IMG/VR virus record: IMGVR_UViG_3300037585_002041 | Span: 1-48,026 of that record | Direction: 5' to 3' (one strand) | DNA length: 48,026 nucleotides | Source of the DNA: a virus | In this document: one piece after another, positions 13,524-23,445 of the stretch | Layout of the letters: every line of letters begins with the position of its first letter | Position numbering within the stretch: the stretch's first letter is position 1 | The notes under the pieces: generated by a model | Database searches by the model: none | What the model was told of the DNA's origin: nothing | Seen by the model: only the letters and a program-made list of their open reading frames with translations | Position numbers and translations under genes: made by a program

Positions 13524-16304
13524 ATGCAATTATATAATGCTCTTCAGTTAAAAAACGGTGCCAAGGTTAAAGGTGAAGGTTTAACCAATAGTAGTCTTAC
13601 TCAACCTCTTCAATTTATCAAAGCTAAAGATAAAGATGAAGAATGGGCAGCATGGAATTTAGATTGGATAGAAATGAGAGGTATGGAATACCTAAGAAAA
13701 AATGCAAGGAAATTATTAAAAAATTATAAACTTGCTAAAGGTATTATTGATAAGAAAGATTACATTGTTGAAGAAGACAATGAGTATAAAGAAATAATGG
13801 ATGTTTTAACTGAAGAAGATAATTCTGCATTAGAACTTAAATTCTATCCTATAATCCCAAATGTTATAAATGTATTAACTGGAGAATTCACAAAGAGATT
13901 TCATAAAGTACAATTTAGGGCAGTAGATGATCTATCCTATAATGAAATGCTTGAAGCAAAAAGATTACAAATAGAAGAAAATCTATTAGCTGATGCTGAG
14001 TCTAAAATTTTAATGAAGATGTTAGATGCTGGTTTAGATCCTAACTCAGAAGAAGCACAAGAAAAACTTTCACCAGAAAATTTAAAATCATTACCTGAAA
14101 TAGAAGATTTCTTTTCCAAAGATTATAGAAGTCTAGTTGAAGAATGGGCAACACACCAATTGGCTGTTGATGAAGAAAGATTTAAAATGAATGAACTAGA
14201 AGAAAGAGGATTTAGAGATATGCTTATTTCAGATAGAGAATTCTGGCACTTTAAAATGAATGAGGATGATTATGATGTTGAACTCTGGAATCCTGTATTA
14301 ACATTCTACCATAAATCTCCTGACTCAAGATACATATCTGATTCTAATTTTGTAGGTAAATCTGATATGATGTCACCAGCAGATGTTATTGATAAGTATG
14401 GTTATTTAATGACAGATGAACAATTATTATCTTTACAAAATATTTATCCTGCTATTTCTGCAAGATATATGCAAACTGGAGTACAGAATGATGGATCTTA
14501 TTATGATGCTAGTAAATCACATAAATGGAATGTAGGAGCCCCTTCATTACAATATAGACAATATATGAGCCATTGGGATTCTGATCCATCAACAGGAGGT
14601 GATATTGTTAATTGGATACTTAGAGAAGGTGATGATATATATAATTGGGGTGATGGGGATATGATGAGGGTTACTACAACATATTGGAAAACTCAAAGGA
14701 AAGTAGGACATCTCACAAGACTTACAGAAGAAGGTGATGTAATGCAAGATATAATTGATGAAACATATAAAGTTACTGAAAAACCTATTTACAATACAAA
14801 TTTATTTAGAGAAAAAACAAAAGATAATCTAGTACAAGGAGAACATATAGATTGGATATGGATTAATGAAGTTTGGGGTGGTATTAAGATTGGTCCAAAT
14901 TTACCTAGTTATTGGAAGCAAAATAATGATGGAGGTTTTAATCCTATTTATTTAGGTATTAATAGAAGTAAGCCAGGAAGAATACCTTTCCAGTTTAAAG
15001 GAGATACTAGTTTATATGGATGTAAACTTCCTGTTGAGGGAAGAGTATTTTCTGATAGAAATACAAGATCAACTTCATTAGTTGATTTAATGAAACCTTA
15101 TCAAGTAGGATATAATATGGTTAATAATCAAATAGCAGATATACTAGTAGATGAACTAGGTACTGTTATTATGTTTGATCAAAATGCTTTACCACGTCAT
15201 TCAATGGGTGAAGATTGGGGTAAGAATAATCTTGCTAAAGCATATGTAGCAATGAAGGATTTTGGTATGATGCCTTTAGATACATCTATTACTAATACAG
15301 AAAATGCTACAAACTTTAATCATTATCAGACACTAAATCTTGAACAATCAGGAAGACTAATGTCTAGAATTCAATTAGCTAATCATTTTAAACAACAAGC
15401 TTTTGATGCTATTGGTGTAAATCCACAGAGATTAGGAAGTCCAATTGGACAAGAAACAGCAACAGGAGTGATTAATGCAATGAACCAGTCATATGCACAA
15501 ACTGAGATTTATTTTGTAAATCATTCAGATCAACTTATGCCACGTGTTCATCAAATGAGAACAGATCTTGCACAATACTATAATAGTACAAACCCAAGTG
15601 TAAGGCTTACATATATTAATTCTGAAGCAGAAAAAGTTAACTTTGTTATTAATGGAACTGAATTATTAATGAGAGACTTTAATATTTTCTGTACAACTAA
15701 AACAAATCATAGAGCTACTCTTGATCAATTAAAACAATTAGCTCTTCAAAATAATACTTCAGGAGCATCTATATATGATCTTGGAAGTATTGTTAAAGCA
15801 GATTCAATTGCTGAAGTTACAGATATTCTTAAAGATGCTGAGACTAAACAAGAACAAATGCAAATGCAACAACAACAATCTCAACAGCAAATGCAAGAAC
15901 AACAACTTCAAGCTGCAGCTGCAGAAAAACAAGCTGAACGTGATTTCAAAGTGCAAGAAGGTGAAGCTGAAAGAAGAAAAGATCTTATGGTTGCTGAAAT
16001 TAGAGCTGCTGGTTATGGTGCACAAACTGATATTGATCAAAATCAGGTAAGTGATTTTCGTGATGCAATGAATGATATGCAGAAGAGAGATCAATATAGA
16101 GAGCAAATGGATTTCAAAAGAGAAGAGTCTATAAATAAAAATGCACAGAACCGTGATAAGTTAGCAGTAGAAAGAGAAAAAATAGCTGCAACACGTGATG
16201 TAGCTAATACAAATCTTGAAATTGCACGTGAAAATAAGAATCAATATGATGTAAAATCAGTTGATAAAGAAAAGAAAAAGAATAAGAAGAGTAAAGAAAA
16301 ATAA
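13524..16304 (+). CDS. Portal protein
   Basis: A 926-aa portal, the dodecameric ring at the capsid vertex through which DNA enters. It lies directly after TerL and before scaffold and capsid, and has the size of crAss-like portals. The N-terminal two thirds carry the aromatic-rich portal body (for example IDWIWINEVWGGIKIGPNLP, about residues 446-465). After about residue 770 comes a long Gln-rich coiled coil (EQMQMQQQQSQQQMQEQQLQ) and then a basic helical end (DKEKKKNKKSKEK). The identification rests on synteny, size and this architecture. Confidence 0.85.
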   Translation: MQLYNALQLKNGAKVKGEGLTNSSLTQPLQFIKAKDKDEEWAAWNLDWIEMRGMEYLRKNARKLLKNYKLAKGIIDKKDYIVEEDNEYKEIMDVLTEEDNSALELKFYPIIPNVINVLTGEFTKRFHKVQFRAVDDLSYNEMLEAKRLQIEENLLADAESKILMKMLDAGLDPNSEEAQEKLSPENLKSLPEIEDFFSKDYRSLVEEWATHQLAVDEERFKMNELEERGFRDMLISDREFWHFKMNEDDYDVELWNPVLTFYHKSPDSRYISDSNFVGKSDMMSPADVIDKYGYLMTDEQLLSLQNIYPAISARYMQTGVQNDGSYYDASKSHKWNVGAPSLQYRQYMSHWDSDPSTGGDIVNWILREGDDIYNWGDGDMMRVTTTYWKTQRKVGHLTRLTEEGDVMQDIIDETYKVTEKPIYNTNLFREKTKDNLVQGEHIDWIWINEVWGGIKIGPNLPSYWKQNNDGGFNPIYLGINRSKPGRIPFQFKGDTSLYGCKLPVEGRVFSDRNTRSTSLVDLMKPYQVGYNMVNNQIADILVDELGTVIMFDQNALPRHSMGEDWGKNNLAKAYVAMKDFGMMPLDTSITNTENATNFNHYQTLNLEQSGRLMSRIQLANHFKQQAFDAIGVNPQRLGSPIGQETATGVINAMNQSYAQTEIYFVNHSDQLMPRVHQMRTDLAQYYNSTNPSVRLTYINSEAEKVNFVINGTELLMRDFNIFCTTKTNHRATLDQLKQLALQNNTSGASIYDLGSIVKADSIAEVTDILKDAETKQEQMQMQQQQSQQQMQEQQLQAAAAEKQAERDFKVQEGEAERRKDLMVAEIRAAGYGAQTDIDQNQVSDFRDAMNDMQKRDQYREQMDFKREESINKNAQNRDKLAVEREKIAATRDVANTNLEIARENKNQYDVKSVDKEKKKNKKSKEK

Positions 16305-16371
16305 GACTTAGCTATATACTCCTGAAAAAAATATTTTTATACAAAATGTTTAAGGTTTATACTTTAAAATG

Positions 16372-16387
16372 TTGTATATTATTAGTG
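16372..16387 (+). promoter_or_regulatory. Promoter-like element before scaffold
   Basis: TTGTATATTATTAGTG here is identical over 16 bases to the element at 23493-23508. It lies 30 bases upstream of the chosen scaffold start at 16417, after the portal gene stop, and would start a separate head-gene transcript. Confidence 0.6.
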
Positions 16388-16416
16388 TAATAATTAAAAA
16401 CCAACAATTAGAAATT

Positions 16417-17736
16417 ATGGCAGAAATAGAAAAAACTGTAGAAACCAATGTCCAAGAAGTAGACATTAACCTGGATGAGATCTTTAGTGGAGCTCCAGGT
16501 GCAGGTAGTGTAACATTACCTGAAGAAACAAAAGAAGAAACAAAACCTAATGTATTTTCAAGAGCAGGAAAAGTAGATATGTCTTTTCTTAATGATGATG
16601 ATTTAGGAGAAAAAGAAGAAGCAACTATTACAGAACCAACTGATGATTCTACTGATCTTAATAAGAAAGAAGAAGTAGTTGAAGCAAAAGAAGGTGAAGA
16701 AGTAAAAGAACAACCAACACCTGTAGCAAAAGAAGAACTTGATGAATTATTAGCACCTGAAACTGATGAGACTCCTGAAGAACCATCTAAAAAGAGAGGA
16801 AGAAAACCTATAGCAGGAATGGCTGATATGATTAATAAGTTAATTGCTGATGATAAATTAGTAGGTTTTGATGATGAAAAACCATTAGAAGAATATAGTG
16901 CAAAAGATTTTGAAGAATTAATTCAAGCAAATCTAGATGAAAAAGCAAATGCAGTAAGAAGAGAAACTCCTGCACAATTCTTTAATAGTTTACCACAAGA
17001 ATTACAGATAGCAGCTAAGTATGTTGCTGATGGTGGTCAAGACATGAAAGGCTTATTTAAAGCTTTATCACATGTTGAAGAATCATATCAACGTGATATT
17101 AAGAATGAAGGTGATCAAGTACATATTATTAGAGAATATCTAGGAGCAACAGGATATGGAACAGATTCAGAAATTGATGAAGAGATAGAAATCTGGAAAG
17201 ATCTTGGTAAACTTGAACAACAAGCAGGTAAGTTTAAACCAAAGTTAGATAAGATGCAGGAAAAAGTTGTAGCTGCAAAACTTCAAGAACAAGAAATGAA
17301 GAAGAAGCAACAAGAGCAAGCATCTCAAAACTATATGGCAAACGTATATAATACATTAAAGGATGGTAGAGTAGGTGATCTTAAAGTAGATAAGAAGATT
17401 CAGTCTCTTATTTATAATGGTCTTGTTAATCCAGCATATCCATCAATTAGTGGTGAAAATACAAATCTATTAGGTCACTTATTAGAGAAGTATCAATTTG
17501 TAGAACCTAATTATAATTTAGTATCTGAAGCATTATGGTTATTAGCTGATCCTAATGGTTATAAATCACAGATAATGAAGAAAGGAGAAACTAAAGCTGT
17601 GGAAAAAACTGTTAGAAAACTTAAGACATCACAGTCTGATAAAAGTGCATCTTCAACTCCAACTAGCAGAAGTACATCAAAACCAACCAAAAGAAAAATT
17701 CAACGAGGTGGTGGAAATATATTTAAAAGATTTTAA
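16417..17736 (+). CDS. Scaffold-like protein
   Basis: A 439-aa protein between portal and capsid, the usual scaffold position. Residues about 1-125 are very acidic and disordered (Glu/Asp/Thr-rich). A Lys/Arg-rich hinge KKRGRKPIAG follows, then a helical core, a coiled coil around GKLEQQAGKFKPKLDKMQEK, and a basic Ser/Thr-rich end (PTKRKIQRGGGNIFKRF) of the type that contacts the capsid shell. The frame extends 16 codons upstream to 16369, but those residues overlap the promoter element and the A-rich leader, so 16417 is the better start. The scaffold role is inference from place and shape. Confidence 0.7.
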   Translation: MAEIEKTVETNVQEVDINLDEIFSGAPGAGSVTLPEETKEETKPNVFSRAGKVDMSFLNDDDLGEKEEATITEPTDDSTDLNKKEEVVEAKEGEEVKEQPTPVAKEELDELLAPETDETPEEPSKKRGRKPIAGMADMINKLIADDKLVGFDDEKPLEEYSAKDFEELIQANLDEKANAVRRETPAQFFNSLPQELQIAAKYVADGGQDMKGLFKALSHVEESYQRDIKNEGDQVHIIREYLGATGYGTDSEIDEEIEIWKDLGKLEQQAGKFKPKLDKMQEKVVAAKLQEQEMKKKQQEQASQNYMANVYNTLKDGRVGDLKVDKKIQSLIYNGLVNPAYPSISGENTNLLGHLLEKYQFVEPNYNLVSEALWLLADPNGYKSQIMKKGETKAVEKTVRKLKTSQSDKSASSTPTSRSTSKPTKRKIQRGGGNIFKRF

Positions 17737-17760
17737 TAACATTTATAAAAAAATAAAAAA

Positions 17761-18447
17761 ATGAGTGCAAATGCAAATGTAGGAAATACAAATCTGAATA
17801 ATTCAGAAAAATGGTTAGCTTTTGATGTTAACGATGGAAGGTCAAATGGGGGAATGGTGTACGTATCAGCAACTGATATAACAATGGTACATCAGGATGC
17901 TGCGTTAAATACAGCAACATATATATTCTATAAATCTGGAATAGGTACAAGCACAATAAAACTTGTACATCCAGCTGATGCTAATAAATTATTAGTTGAT
18001 GATATTTATAAAGCAATATTTAAACTTAATTCACTTGAGAAACAAGTTACTACTGAAGTAAATAGTACTATTGTACCTACTGGAATTGAGACAGGATGTA
18101 GTATTTGTCCAGCAAGTCCAATAAAACAATCAGTTGCTTCAGGTGCTCTTGATCCTAGAATTGCTATAGCAGAATTATCTATAAGTGGTACTCAAGCTTA
18201 CACATTAGCAGATGGAGAAGAAAATGGTCAGAAAATGAGTATTATGGTTACAGGAGCTCAGAGTACTCCTGATGGAACACTTACACCTGTAACAACATCT
18301 GGTGCTTATGCAAAAATAGAACTTGATACAATAGGTCAAAGTATAGATTTACAATGGGGTACTAAAGGTTGGGCAGTAATGGCAAGAAGTTCAGGAGCTG
18401 TAGCTGCAGCAGGTGTTGTAGCAGGTTTACCTGTATTAGCATCATAA
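17761..18447 (+). CDS. Putative capsid decoration protein
   Basis: A 228-aa protein. The N-terminal part (about 1-95) is a beta/helix domain (LAFDVNDGRSNGGMVYVSAT). The C-terminal part (about 135-228) is a beta-rich module with TLADGEENGQKMSIMVTGAQ and WGTKGWAVMARSSGAV. Modules of the form '..TLPDG.EG....I.....G..T......W.....GWYV' are common in phage head-fibre or decoration proteins. The single CSICP motif may bind metal or form a disulphide. It sits between scaffold and capsid, the position of auxiliary head proteins. Role inferred. Confidence 0.55.
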   Translation: MSANANVGNTNLNNSEKWLAFDVNDGRSNGGMVYVSATDITMVHQDAALNTATYIFYKSGIGTSTIKLVHPADANKLLVDDIYKAIFKLNSLEKQVTTEVNSTIVPTGIETGCSICPASPIKQSVASGALDPRIAIAELSISGTQAYTLADGEENGQKMSIMVTGAQSTPDGTLTPVTTSGAYAKIELDTIGQSIDLQWGTKGWAVMARSSGAVAAAGVVAGLPVLAS

Positions 18448-18506
18448 AAATATAAAACAAAAAAACAACAACAACAATAATTATTAATTAAAAAAAGAGT
18501 GAAATT

Positions 18507-20147
18507 ATGGCAACTCCAGTATTAAACAACGGCTTGTTCTTAAGAGATACAAGCTACAAAGCGAGTTCACACATAGATTCATATCACTTAGCAAGTATGC
18601 TTGGTAATGCAGAACCAATGGACATGGGTCCAGTTGATCTGTGGGCAATGACGCAAAAGGTAGAAATGCCTTTATACCAAATGGCATCTTTCGGTGGTAA
18701 GAATACTATCATGGTGGACAATGCAAGAGGTGAATACAAATGGCAAACACCTATTGCAATTGACCTTCCTTTCATTACAGATGACATTACGGCATCTGAT
18801 ACTGTAGGAAAAGATGGTCAAAAGTTTAGAATTAAACTTTCTAAACGTACATTTGGGCACGGGGACATTATTACTTATGATAAGTATAATGGACTTGAGC
18901 TTTACATTACAGCTGATGATATTCTACCAGCAGGTAATGGATTTATCTATACTTGTCAACTTGTAAACAATGCAAGTAATACAGGTTTAGATACAACTAA
19001 ATATCTTGTAGCAGGAACTAAATTCTTTAGAAAAGGTTCTGCAAGAGGTGAGTATGGAGAAAGATTCTCTGATATTGAAACAAGTGCAGGTTTCCGTGAA
19101 TTCTACAACTTTGTAGGAGGAGCAGAAGCACACGTACATTATTCAATTTCTTCTAGAGCAGATTTAATGATGAAGGGAGGAATGAATGCTGACGGTACTG
19201 TACCTGTAACTGAGATATGGAGAAACTTTGATAAAAACATTGATCCATCTATTTCTACATTAGAAGGTATGGTTACAGCAATGGGTAAAGATTATATTAA
19301 GAGAGCGTTTGATAATGGATCTCTTTCTAGAACATTCTTAACTTCTATGGAAGCTGCACACCTTACTAAAGTAGCAAATGACATTGAGACTTACTTAATG
19401 TGGGGTCATGGTGGTAGAGTTAGACAAGACGGTCCAGATGATATTAGATTATCAGTTGGTCTTTGGAAGCAGTTAGACAACTCATTCAAAAGAGTATATA
19501 ACAAAGCTTCATTTGATCTTGACATGTTCAAGAATGAACTTTACAACTTCTACCAAGGAAAAGTTGAATTAGAAGGACCAGATCCAGGACGTACTTTAGT
19601 AGTACAAACAGGAATTGGTGGTATGAAACTTATCAATGAAGCTATTAGAGCTGAAGCAGCTGGTTTAACTGGTGGTGGTGCTCTAGGTACTGGTGCAGTT
19701 ATAAATGCTGATAACTTAGGAATTGTTAAAGGTAATCCAATGGACTTAGGTTTTGGATATGCATTTACTTCTTATGTGATTCCGTTCTTAGCTAATGTAC
19801 AGTTTGTATTAAACCCAGCGTTTGACAACTTACATACTAATGACATTGAGAATCCATTAGTAGATGGAAGACCTTTATCTTCTTACAGCTTTATCATCTT
19901 TGATGTAACTGATAATGTTCAAGATAATATCTTCTTATTGAAATTATCTTGGGATAATCAATTGAAATGGTTCTACCAAAATGGTACTATGGACTATATG
20001 GGACGTAGTCAAGGATTTGCTTCATCAGGTAACTTTAATGGATACCGTGTAATGATGACACAGACCATGCCAGCTATTTGGGTAAAAGATCCAACTAAAG
20101 TTCTTAAGATTGTTATGAAGAATCCTGTAACAGGAGGCTCATTCTAG
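18507..20147 (+). CDS. Major capsid protein (HK97-like)
   Basis: A 546-aa protein placed after the scaffold and followed by its own terminator, as expected for the most abundant virion protein. The composition (low Cys, rich in Gly/Asp/Phe, with extended segments such as GRTLVVQTGIGGMKLINEAI and FAFTSYVIPF-like strands near residues 415-435) fits the HK97 fold. Length and context fit crAss-like capsids. Codon usage is noticeably richer in C-ending codons (AAC, TTC, TAC) than its neighbours, a sign of high expression. No protease gene is visible nearby. Confidence 0.85.
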   Translation: MATPVLNNGLFLRDTSYKASSHIDSYHLASMLGNAEPMDMGPVDLWAMTQKVEMPLYQMASFGGKNTIMVDNARGEYKWQTPIAIDLPFITDDITASDTVGKDGQKFRIKLSKRTFGHGDIITYDKYNGLELYITADDILPAGNGFIYTCQLVNNASNTGLDTTKYLVAGTKFFRKGSARGEYGERFSDIETSAGFREFYNFVGGAEAHVHYSISSRADLMMKGGMNADGTVPVTEIWRNFDKNIDPSISTLEGMVTAMGKDYIKRAFDNGSLSRTFLTSMEAAHLTKVANDIETYLMWGHGGRVRQDGPDDIRLSVGLWKQLDNSFKRVYNKASFDLDMFKNELYNFYQGKVELEGPDPGRTLVVQTGIGGMKLINEAIRAEAAGLTGGGALGTGAVINADNLGIVKGNPMDLGFGYAFTSYVIPFLANVQFVLNPAFDNLHTNDIENPLVDGRPLSSYSFIIFDVTDNVQDNIFLLKLSWDNQLKWFYQNGTMDYMGRSQGFASSGNFNGYRVMMTQTMPAIWVKDPTKVLKIVMKNPVTGGSF

Positions 20148-20161
20148 TCTTATTATAATAT

Positions 20162-20199
20162 GAAAGAAGGGGGAGCCTAGTGCTCCTCCCTATTTCTTC
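20162..20199 (+). terminator. Hairpin terminator after the capsid gene
   Basis: GAAGGGGGAGC-ctagt-GCTCCTCCCTATTTCTTC forms a strong stem with one bulge, about 15 bases after the capsid stop. The following T-tract is interrupted, so partial read-through into the next gene is likely. Confidence 0.7.
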
Positions 20200-20236
20200 T
20201 AAACCAATAATTATTAATAAACCAAAAAAATTAGTT

Positions 20237-21259
20237 ATGAGCACAATGACAAAAGACTTTACAATTAACGAGAAGTATCAAACAGGCAAAGAAAAAACAA
20301 TTGCCATCCGTCCTTTTTTTGATAATCAAAAAGAAAATATGGGATTGGAAAAATATGGTATGACCTTACATGAAGGTGTATATCACATGGAAGACTTAGC
20401 TTGTCTTGAGTTAAATGGTATAAAAAGATATGAAACAGGATTAAATGAATTTGCTCCTGCCGTAAAACTTTTACCTGATGCTGAAAGAAAAGCAAAGATT
20501 AAAGAAATTAGAAAGGTTGTAATACAACTTGAAAAAGAATTAGCAGCAAATGTTCTTAAAGAAGATGATCCAGAGTTCTGGAATAAAGTACAAGTATTAA
20601 GACCAGATAATCATATATTCTGGAGTAAGATACACCTTAAAGTAGGAAATGATCCATACTTTTTAGATCCTAAAAAAGATCCATATGATCTTATAAAACT
20701 TTATGCAATTAAAGCAGGAGGTTTTTCTATTGTAGCAAAAGATTATGAAACTGCACAATCAACTCCAAATTGTAGATTTTATTTAGATCAGGTGAGAAAA
20801 ACTATTAATACAAAAACTAAATCTTCTAAATTGAAAAATAAAGCATTATCAATGCTTCAGAAATTATATGATGAAGACCAAGATAAATTATTTTATGTAA
20901 CAAAAATGATTGATCCTAATAGTTATCAATATATTAAGAGCACTCCTATTGATGTATTATATGAAAATATGGATGCTTATATAAATGGTGAAGGTAATGA
21001 TAAAGCTACTGTTGCTGCATCAACATTTTCATCTGTAGCAAATGATACAATGGAAAACTTAACTCTTAGAACGTTAATGAAAGATGCATCATATTATCAA
21101 TTTATTACAAATGATAATAAAGGATGGATTATAGAATCTGAAACTAAAGTTAAGTTAGGTAAAAATAATGAAGAAGTTTTAGAGTATTTTAAGAATCCTT
21201 TAAATGAGGAAATTTTAGATAGACTTTTAACACAAGTTAAGAATTACTGGGAATCATAA
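20237..21259 (+). CDS. Conserved structural-region protein of unknown function
   Basis: A 340-aa soluble protein with a beta-rich N-terminus (TIAIRPFFDNQKENMGLEKY), a charged helix at about 80-110, and mainly helical C-terminal parts. An in-frame ATG at 20180 lies in the terminator hairpin; 20237 follows the leader aataaaccaaaaaaattagtt and is preferred. It sits between capsid and the first ring-like protein. No enzymatic motif is seen. It could be an auxiliary head or internal protein; this is position-based only. Confidence 0.6.
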   Translation: MSTMTKDFTINEKYQTGKEKTIAIRPFFDNQKENMGLEKYGMTLHEGVYHMEDLACLELNGIKRYETGLNEFAPAVKLLPDAERKAKIKEIRKVVIQLEKELAANVLKEDDPEFWNKVQVLRPDNHIFWSKIHLKVGNDPYFLDPKKDPYDLIKLYAIKAGGFSIVAKDYETAQSTPNCRFYLDQVRKTINTKTKSSKLKNKALSMLQKLYDEDQDKLFYVTKMIDPNSYQYIKSTPIDVLYENMDAYINGEGNDKATVAASTFSSVANDTMENLTLRTLMKDASYYQFITNDNKGWIIESETKVKLGKNNEEVLEYFKNPLNEEILDRLLTQVKNYWES

Positions 21260-21261
21260 TC

Positions 21262-21969
21262 ATGTTAAATCAAACTATTCAAATAAAATTTAGACAAAGG
21301 CTTAATAAAATAGCTAGTGATGACTATGATAATATAGAATGCTGGCAGATTGTTGAGGCTTTTAATAAAGCACAAGTTGAATGGTGTAGAAGAAATTTAC
21401 ATGGTAATAATATGTTTCAAGAAGGTGATGAACAATCTAAAAGGCGTATAGATGATTTACAATTACTTTTAACTGATCTACCTCTAAATATAGCAGATAT
21501 GGGTAATCATGTGGCAACAACAAATTTTCCAGATAACCAAACATTTTTGGAATTTAAAAGGGTCAGTGTAGATGCTACATCTGAATGTTGTCCAGAACCA
21601 AGATCTATGACTTGTTATTTAACAGAGGAAGCTAACATTGATATGATACTTAGAGATGAGTTAAAGAAACCTGATTTTGATTGGGGTGAAACTGTATGTA
21701 CAATTGCAAACAATGTAATTAAGATCTATAAAGATGATTTTAATATTGTTAATCCAACTCTTACATATTATAGACAACCAACATTAATTGAGATTCAAGG
21801 ATGTGTAGATCCATATACAGGTAATACATCTGCAGCAGATATTGAATGTGAATTTAAAGATGATCTAATAGAAATATTTATTGATGAGGCTGTTGCAATT
21901 ATTGCAGGAGATATTGCTGATGTAAATAATTATAGTAGAGAAATGCAATCTGCAGAAAGAAATAATTAA
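21262..21969 (+). CDS. Ring/adaptor-like connector protein
   Basis: A 235-aa protein. The N-terminus (FRQRLNKIASDDYDNIECWQ, about 9-28, then FNKAQVEWCRRNLHG) is a helical pattern I associate with crAss-like connector (ring) proteins, which stack below the portal and lead to the tail. The C-terminus has an acidic helical segment (IEIFIDEAVAIIAGDIADVN). It lies two genes after the capsid and 3 bases after the upstream gene. Six cysteines lie in the beta-rich middle. Confidence is moderate for a structural connector and low for its precise position. Confidence 0.6.
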   Translation: MLNQTIQIKFRQRLNKIASDDYDNIECWQIVEAFNKAQVEWCRRNLHGNNMFQEGDEQSKRRIDDLQLLLTDLPLNIADMGNHVATTNFPDNQTFLEFKRVSVDATSECCPEPRSMTCYLTEEANIDMILRDELKKPDFDWGETVCTIANNVIKIYKDDFNIVNPTLTYYRQPTLIEIQGCVDPYTGNTSAADIECEFKDDLIEIFIDEAVAIIAGDIADVNNYSREMQSAERNN

Positions 21970-21977
21970 AAAAATTG

Positions 21978-22112
21978 TAATATAACATATAAAAGTGTTA
22001 TATTATATATGTACTATCATTAAATACCAAGTCCAGATAGTACATTAAAAAAATGGACATTATTATTAATTAAAAAAAAGACCTCTGAATACATAAGGAG
22101 GCATTAGAAAAA
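21978..22112 (+). promoter_or_regulatory. Structured leader before the 432-aa structural gene
   Basis: A 143-base gap holds two perfect inverted repeats: TAATATAACA (21978-21987) with TGTTATATTA (21996-22005), and GTACTATC (22011-22018) with GATAGTAC (22036-22043). It also has AAGGAGG (22095-22101), a true Shine-Dalgarno sequence 11 bases before the ATG, rare in this genome. CCTC at 22082-22085 could pair with GGAG in that site. This looks like a terminator/leader that stabilises mRNA or controls translation. Confidence 0.6.
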
Positions 22113-23411
22113 ATGGCTTATTTTAATCACGCGTTTCAACAAACGTTTGCTCCTACAGCTTTTGCAGCTGAAAACAGTGGGGAAGATTCTTCTGTTTTAA
22201 TCCAATTAGAAGGTGCATTTATACAAGCAGATACGTATAATGTTGCCACTAATGCAGTTTTAGCTGCTGGTAAAACCCCTGTAATGTTTGCAATGGGTTC
22301 TCCTCTAGGAAGTGCTACTGGTGTTGCTGGTGCTGCAGATGACATCTTAGGTGGAAATAGATTCCACGGTGGATATGCAGAATCATGGAAATCAAAAGTA
22401 ATTAACCCAAGATATGTTAGATTTATTGGTAAACAACCTGTTGTTGGTGCTGCTACTGGAAAAGTAACATTAGTAGCAGATGGAGAATGTTTTCCATGTG
22501 CAGGAGATCCAAGCATTAGACTTGATTTTAAAGGTGCTCCAATTCTTAGAGCATTAAACAGAAATGGTTACAAAATTTTAGGTGGTCAAGGATACTGTTG
22601 TCCTACTGGACAAACTCATAAAGATCCAGCTAAAGTATTTGCTGAGATGGGTGCTCAATTACTTAAAGATCCTATTCTTAGTCAATTAGTTGATGTTGCA
22701 CTTAGAAAAGATGTTGGTGCAGGATGGGTTGCAGTTACTGATTCAACAACTGCTGCAGGTAACACTAGATGGGAAAAACAACAAGCTGCTATTGCAATAC
22801 TTGATGCTTTTACTGCTGATACAACTGTTGTTGCTGGTAATAAAGGTGAATTAGTTATTACTGATACTAGCTCAGAGACTGTATTTGGTGACTGTTCATT
22901 TGATACTAGAGATTATTATCAAACTGAACCACTTCAAATATATGCATCAGAAATGGATGAAGATGGTGATCCTTGTACTAATGGTTGTATTACAATTACT
23001 AGAGTAAAAGGTAAATCTTCTGAAACTAAAGGTGAATTGATTCTTAGAGATACTATGATGTATCAAAGATATATGCAGCATCCTACTAATCAAGGAAACT
23101 TAGATTCAGCTAGAATGAGAGAAGTAGAAAAAGTTGGTCCTGCTGATGGTGGTTTAGGTATCACACGTACAGCTGATTATACTTGTTACTATATCTTACA
23201 TACTGTACCACGTTTTAACAATCCAAGTGGAACTTTTGATAATGATCAATATCTAATCAAAATTGCTACTAATGGTGTTGTTGCTGCTTGGGAAACTACA
23301 TTAAATAAACTTGCTGTAGGTTGCTTTGGTGTTGGTTCAACTATGACAGATATGTCTGCTAACTTCTTACCTACTGAAGGATTCCCAGTTGGAAATTCTC
23401 AAGGAGTGTAA
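22113..23411 (+). CDS. Abundant structural protein candidate
   Basis: A 432-aa, Gly/Ala/Thr-rich protein with beta character and scattered Cys pairs (CFPCAGD about 130-136, YCCPTG about 159-164, CSFDTRDYY about 266-274, DPCTNGC about 289-295). It has its own structured leader and Shine-Dalgarno site, and a strong terminator directly after it, a layout only the capsid gene approaches in this window. That suggests large amounts of product, for example a second shell or tail-surface protein. I do not recognise the family; a tail-tube role is unlikely if the phage is short-tailed. Confidence 0.6.
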   Translation: MAYFNHAFQQTFAPTAFAAENSGEDSSVLIQLEGAFIQADTYNVATNAVLAAGKTPVMFAMGSPLGSATGVAGAADDILGGNRFHGGYAESWKSKVINPRYVRFIGKQPVVGAATGKVTLVADGECFPCAGDPSIRLDFKGAPILRALNRNGYKILGGQGYCCPTGQTHKDPAKVFAEMGAQLLKDPILSQLVDVALRKDVGAGWVAVTDSTTAAGNTRWEKQQAAIAILDAFTADTTVVAGNKGELVITDTSSETVFGDCSFDTRDYYQTEPLQIYASEMDEDGDPCTNGCITITRVKGKSSETKGELILRDTMMYQRYMQHPTNQGNLDSARMREVEKVGPADGGLGITRTADYTCYYILHTVPRFNNPSGTFDNDQYLIKIATNGVVAAWETTLNKLAVGCFGVGSTMTDMSANFLPTEGFPVGNSQGV

Positions 23412-23445
23412 GTATTAGTCTAGTAGAATTACTATTATATTTAAG

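Noticed and set aside
15775-16106. Overlapping open frames on both strands at the end of the portal gene
   Set aside because: They arise from the Gln/Lys-rich repeat of the coiled coil (CAA/AAA codons read in other frames), giving Leu/Lys- or Leu/Ser-only products.
16369-16416. Extended start of the scaffold gene
   Set aside because: The added residues overlap a promoter-like element and an A-rich leader; the ATG at 16417 begins with the common ATGGCA and has the better context.
20180-20236. Extended start of the 340-aa gene
   Set aside because: It begins within the capsid terminator hairpin; the ATG at 20237 has the standard leader.
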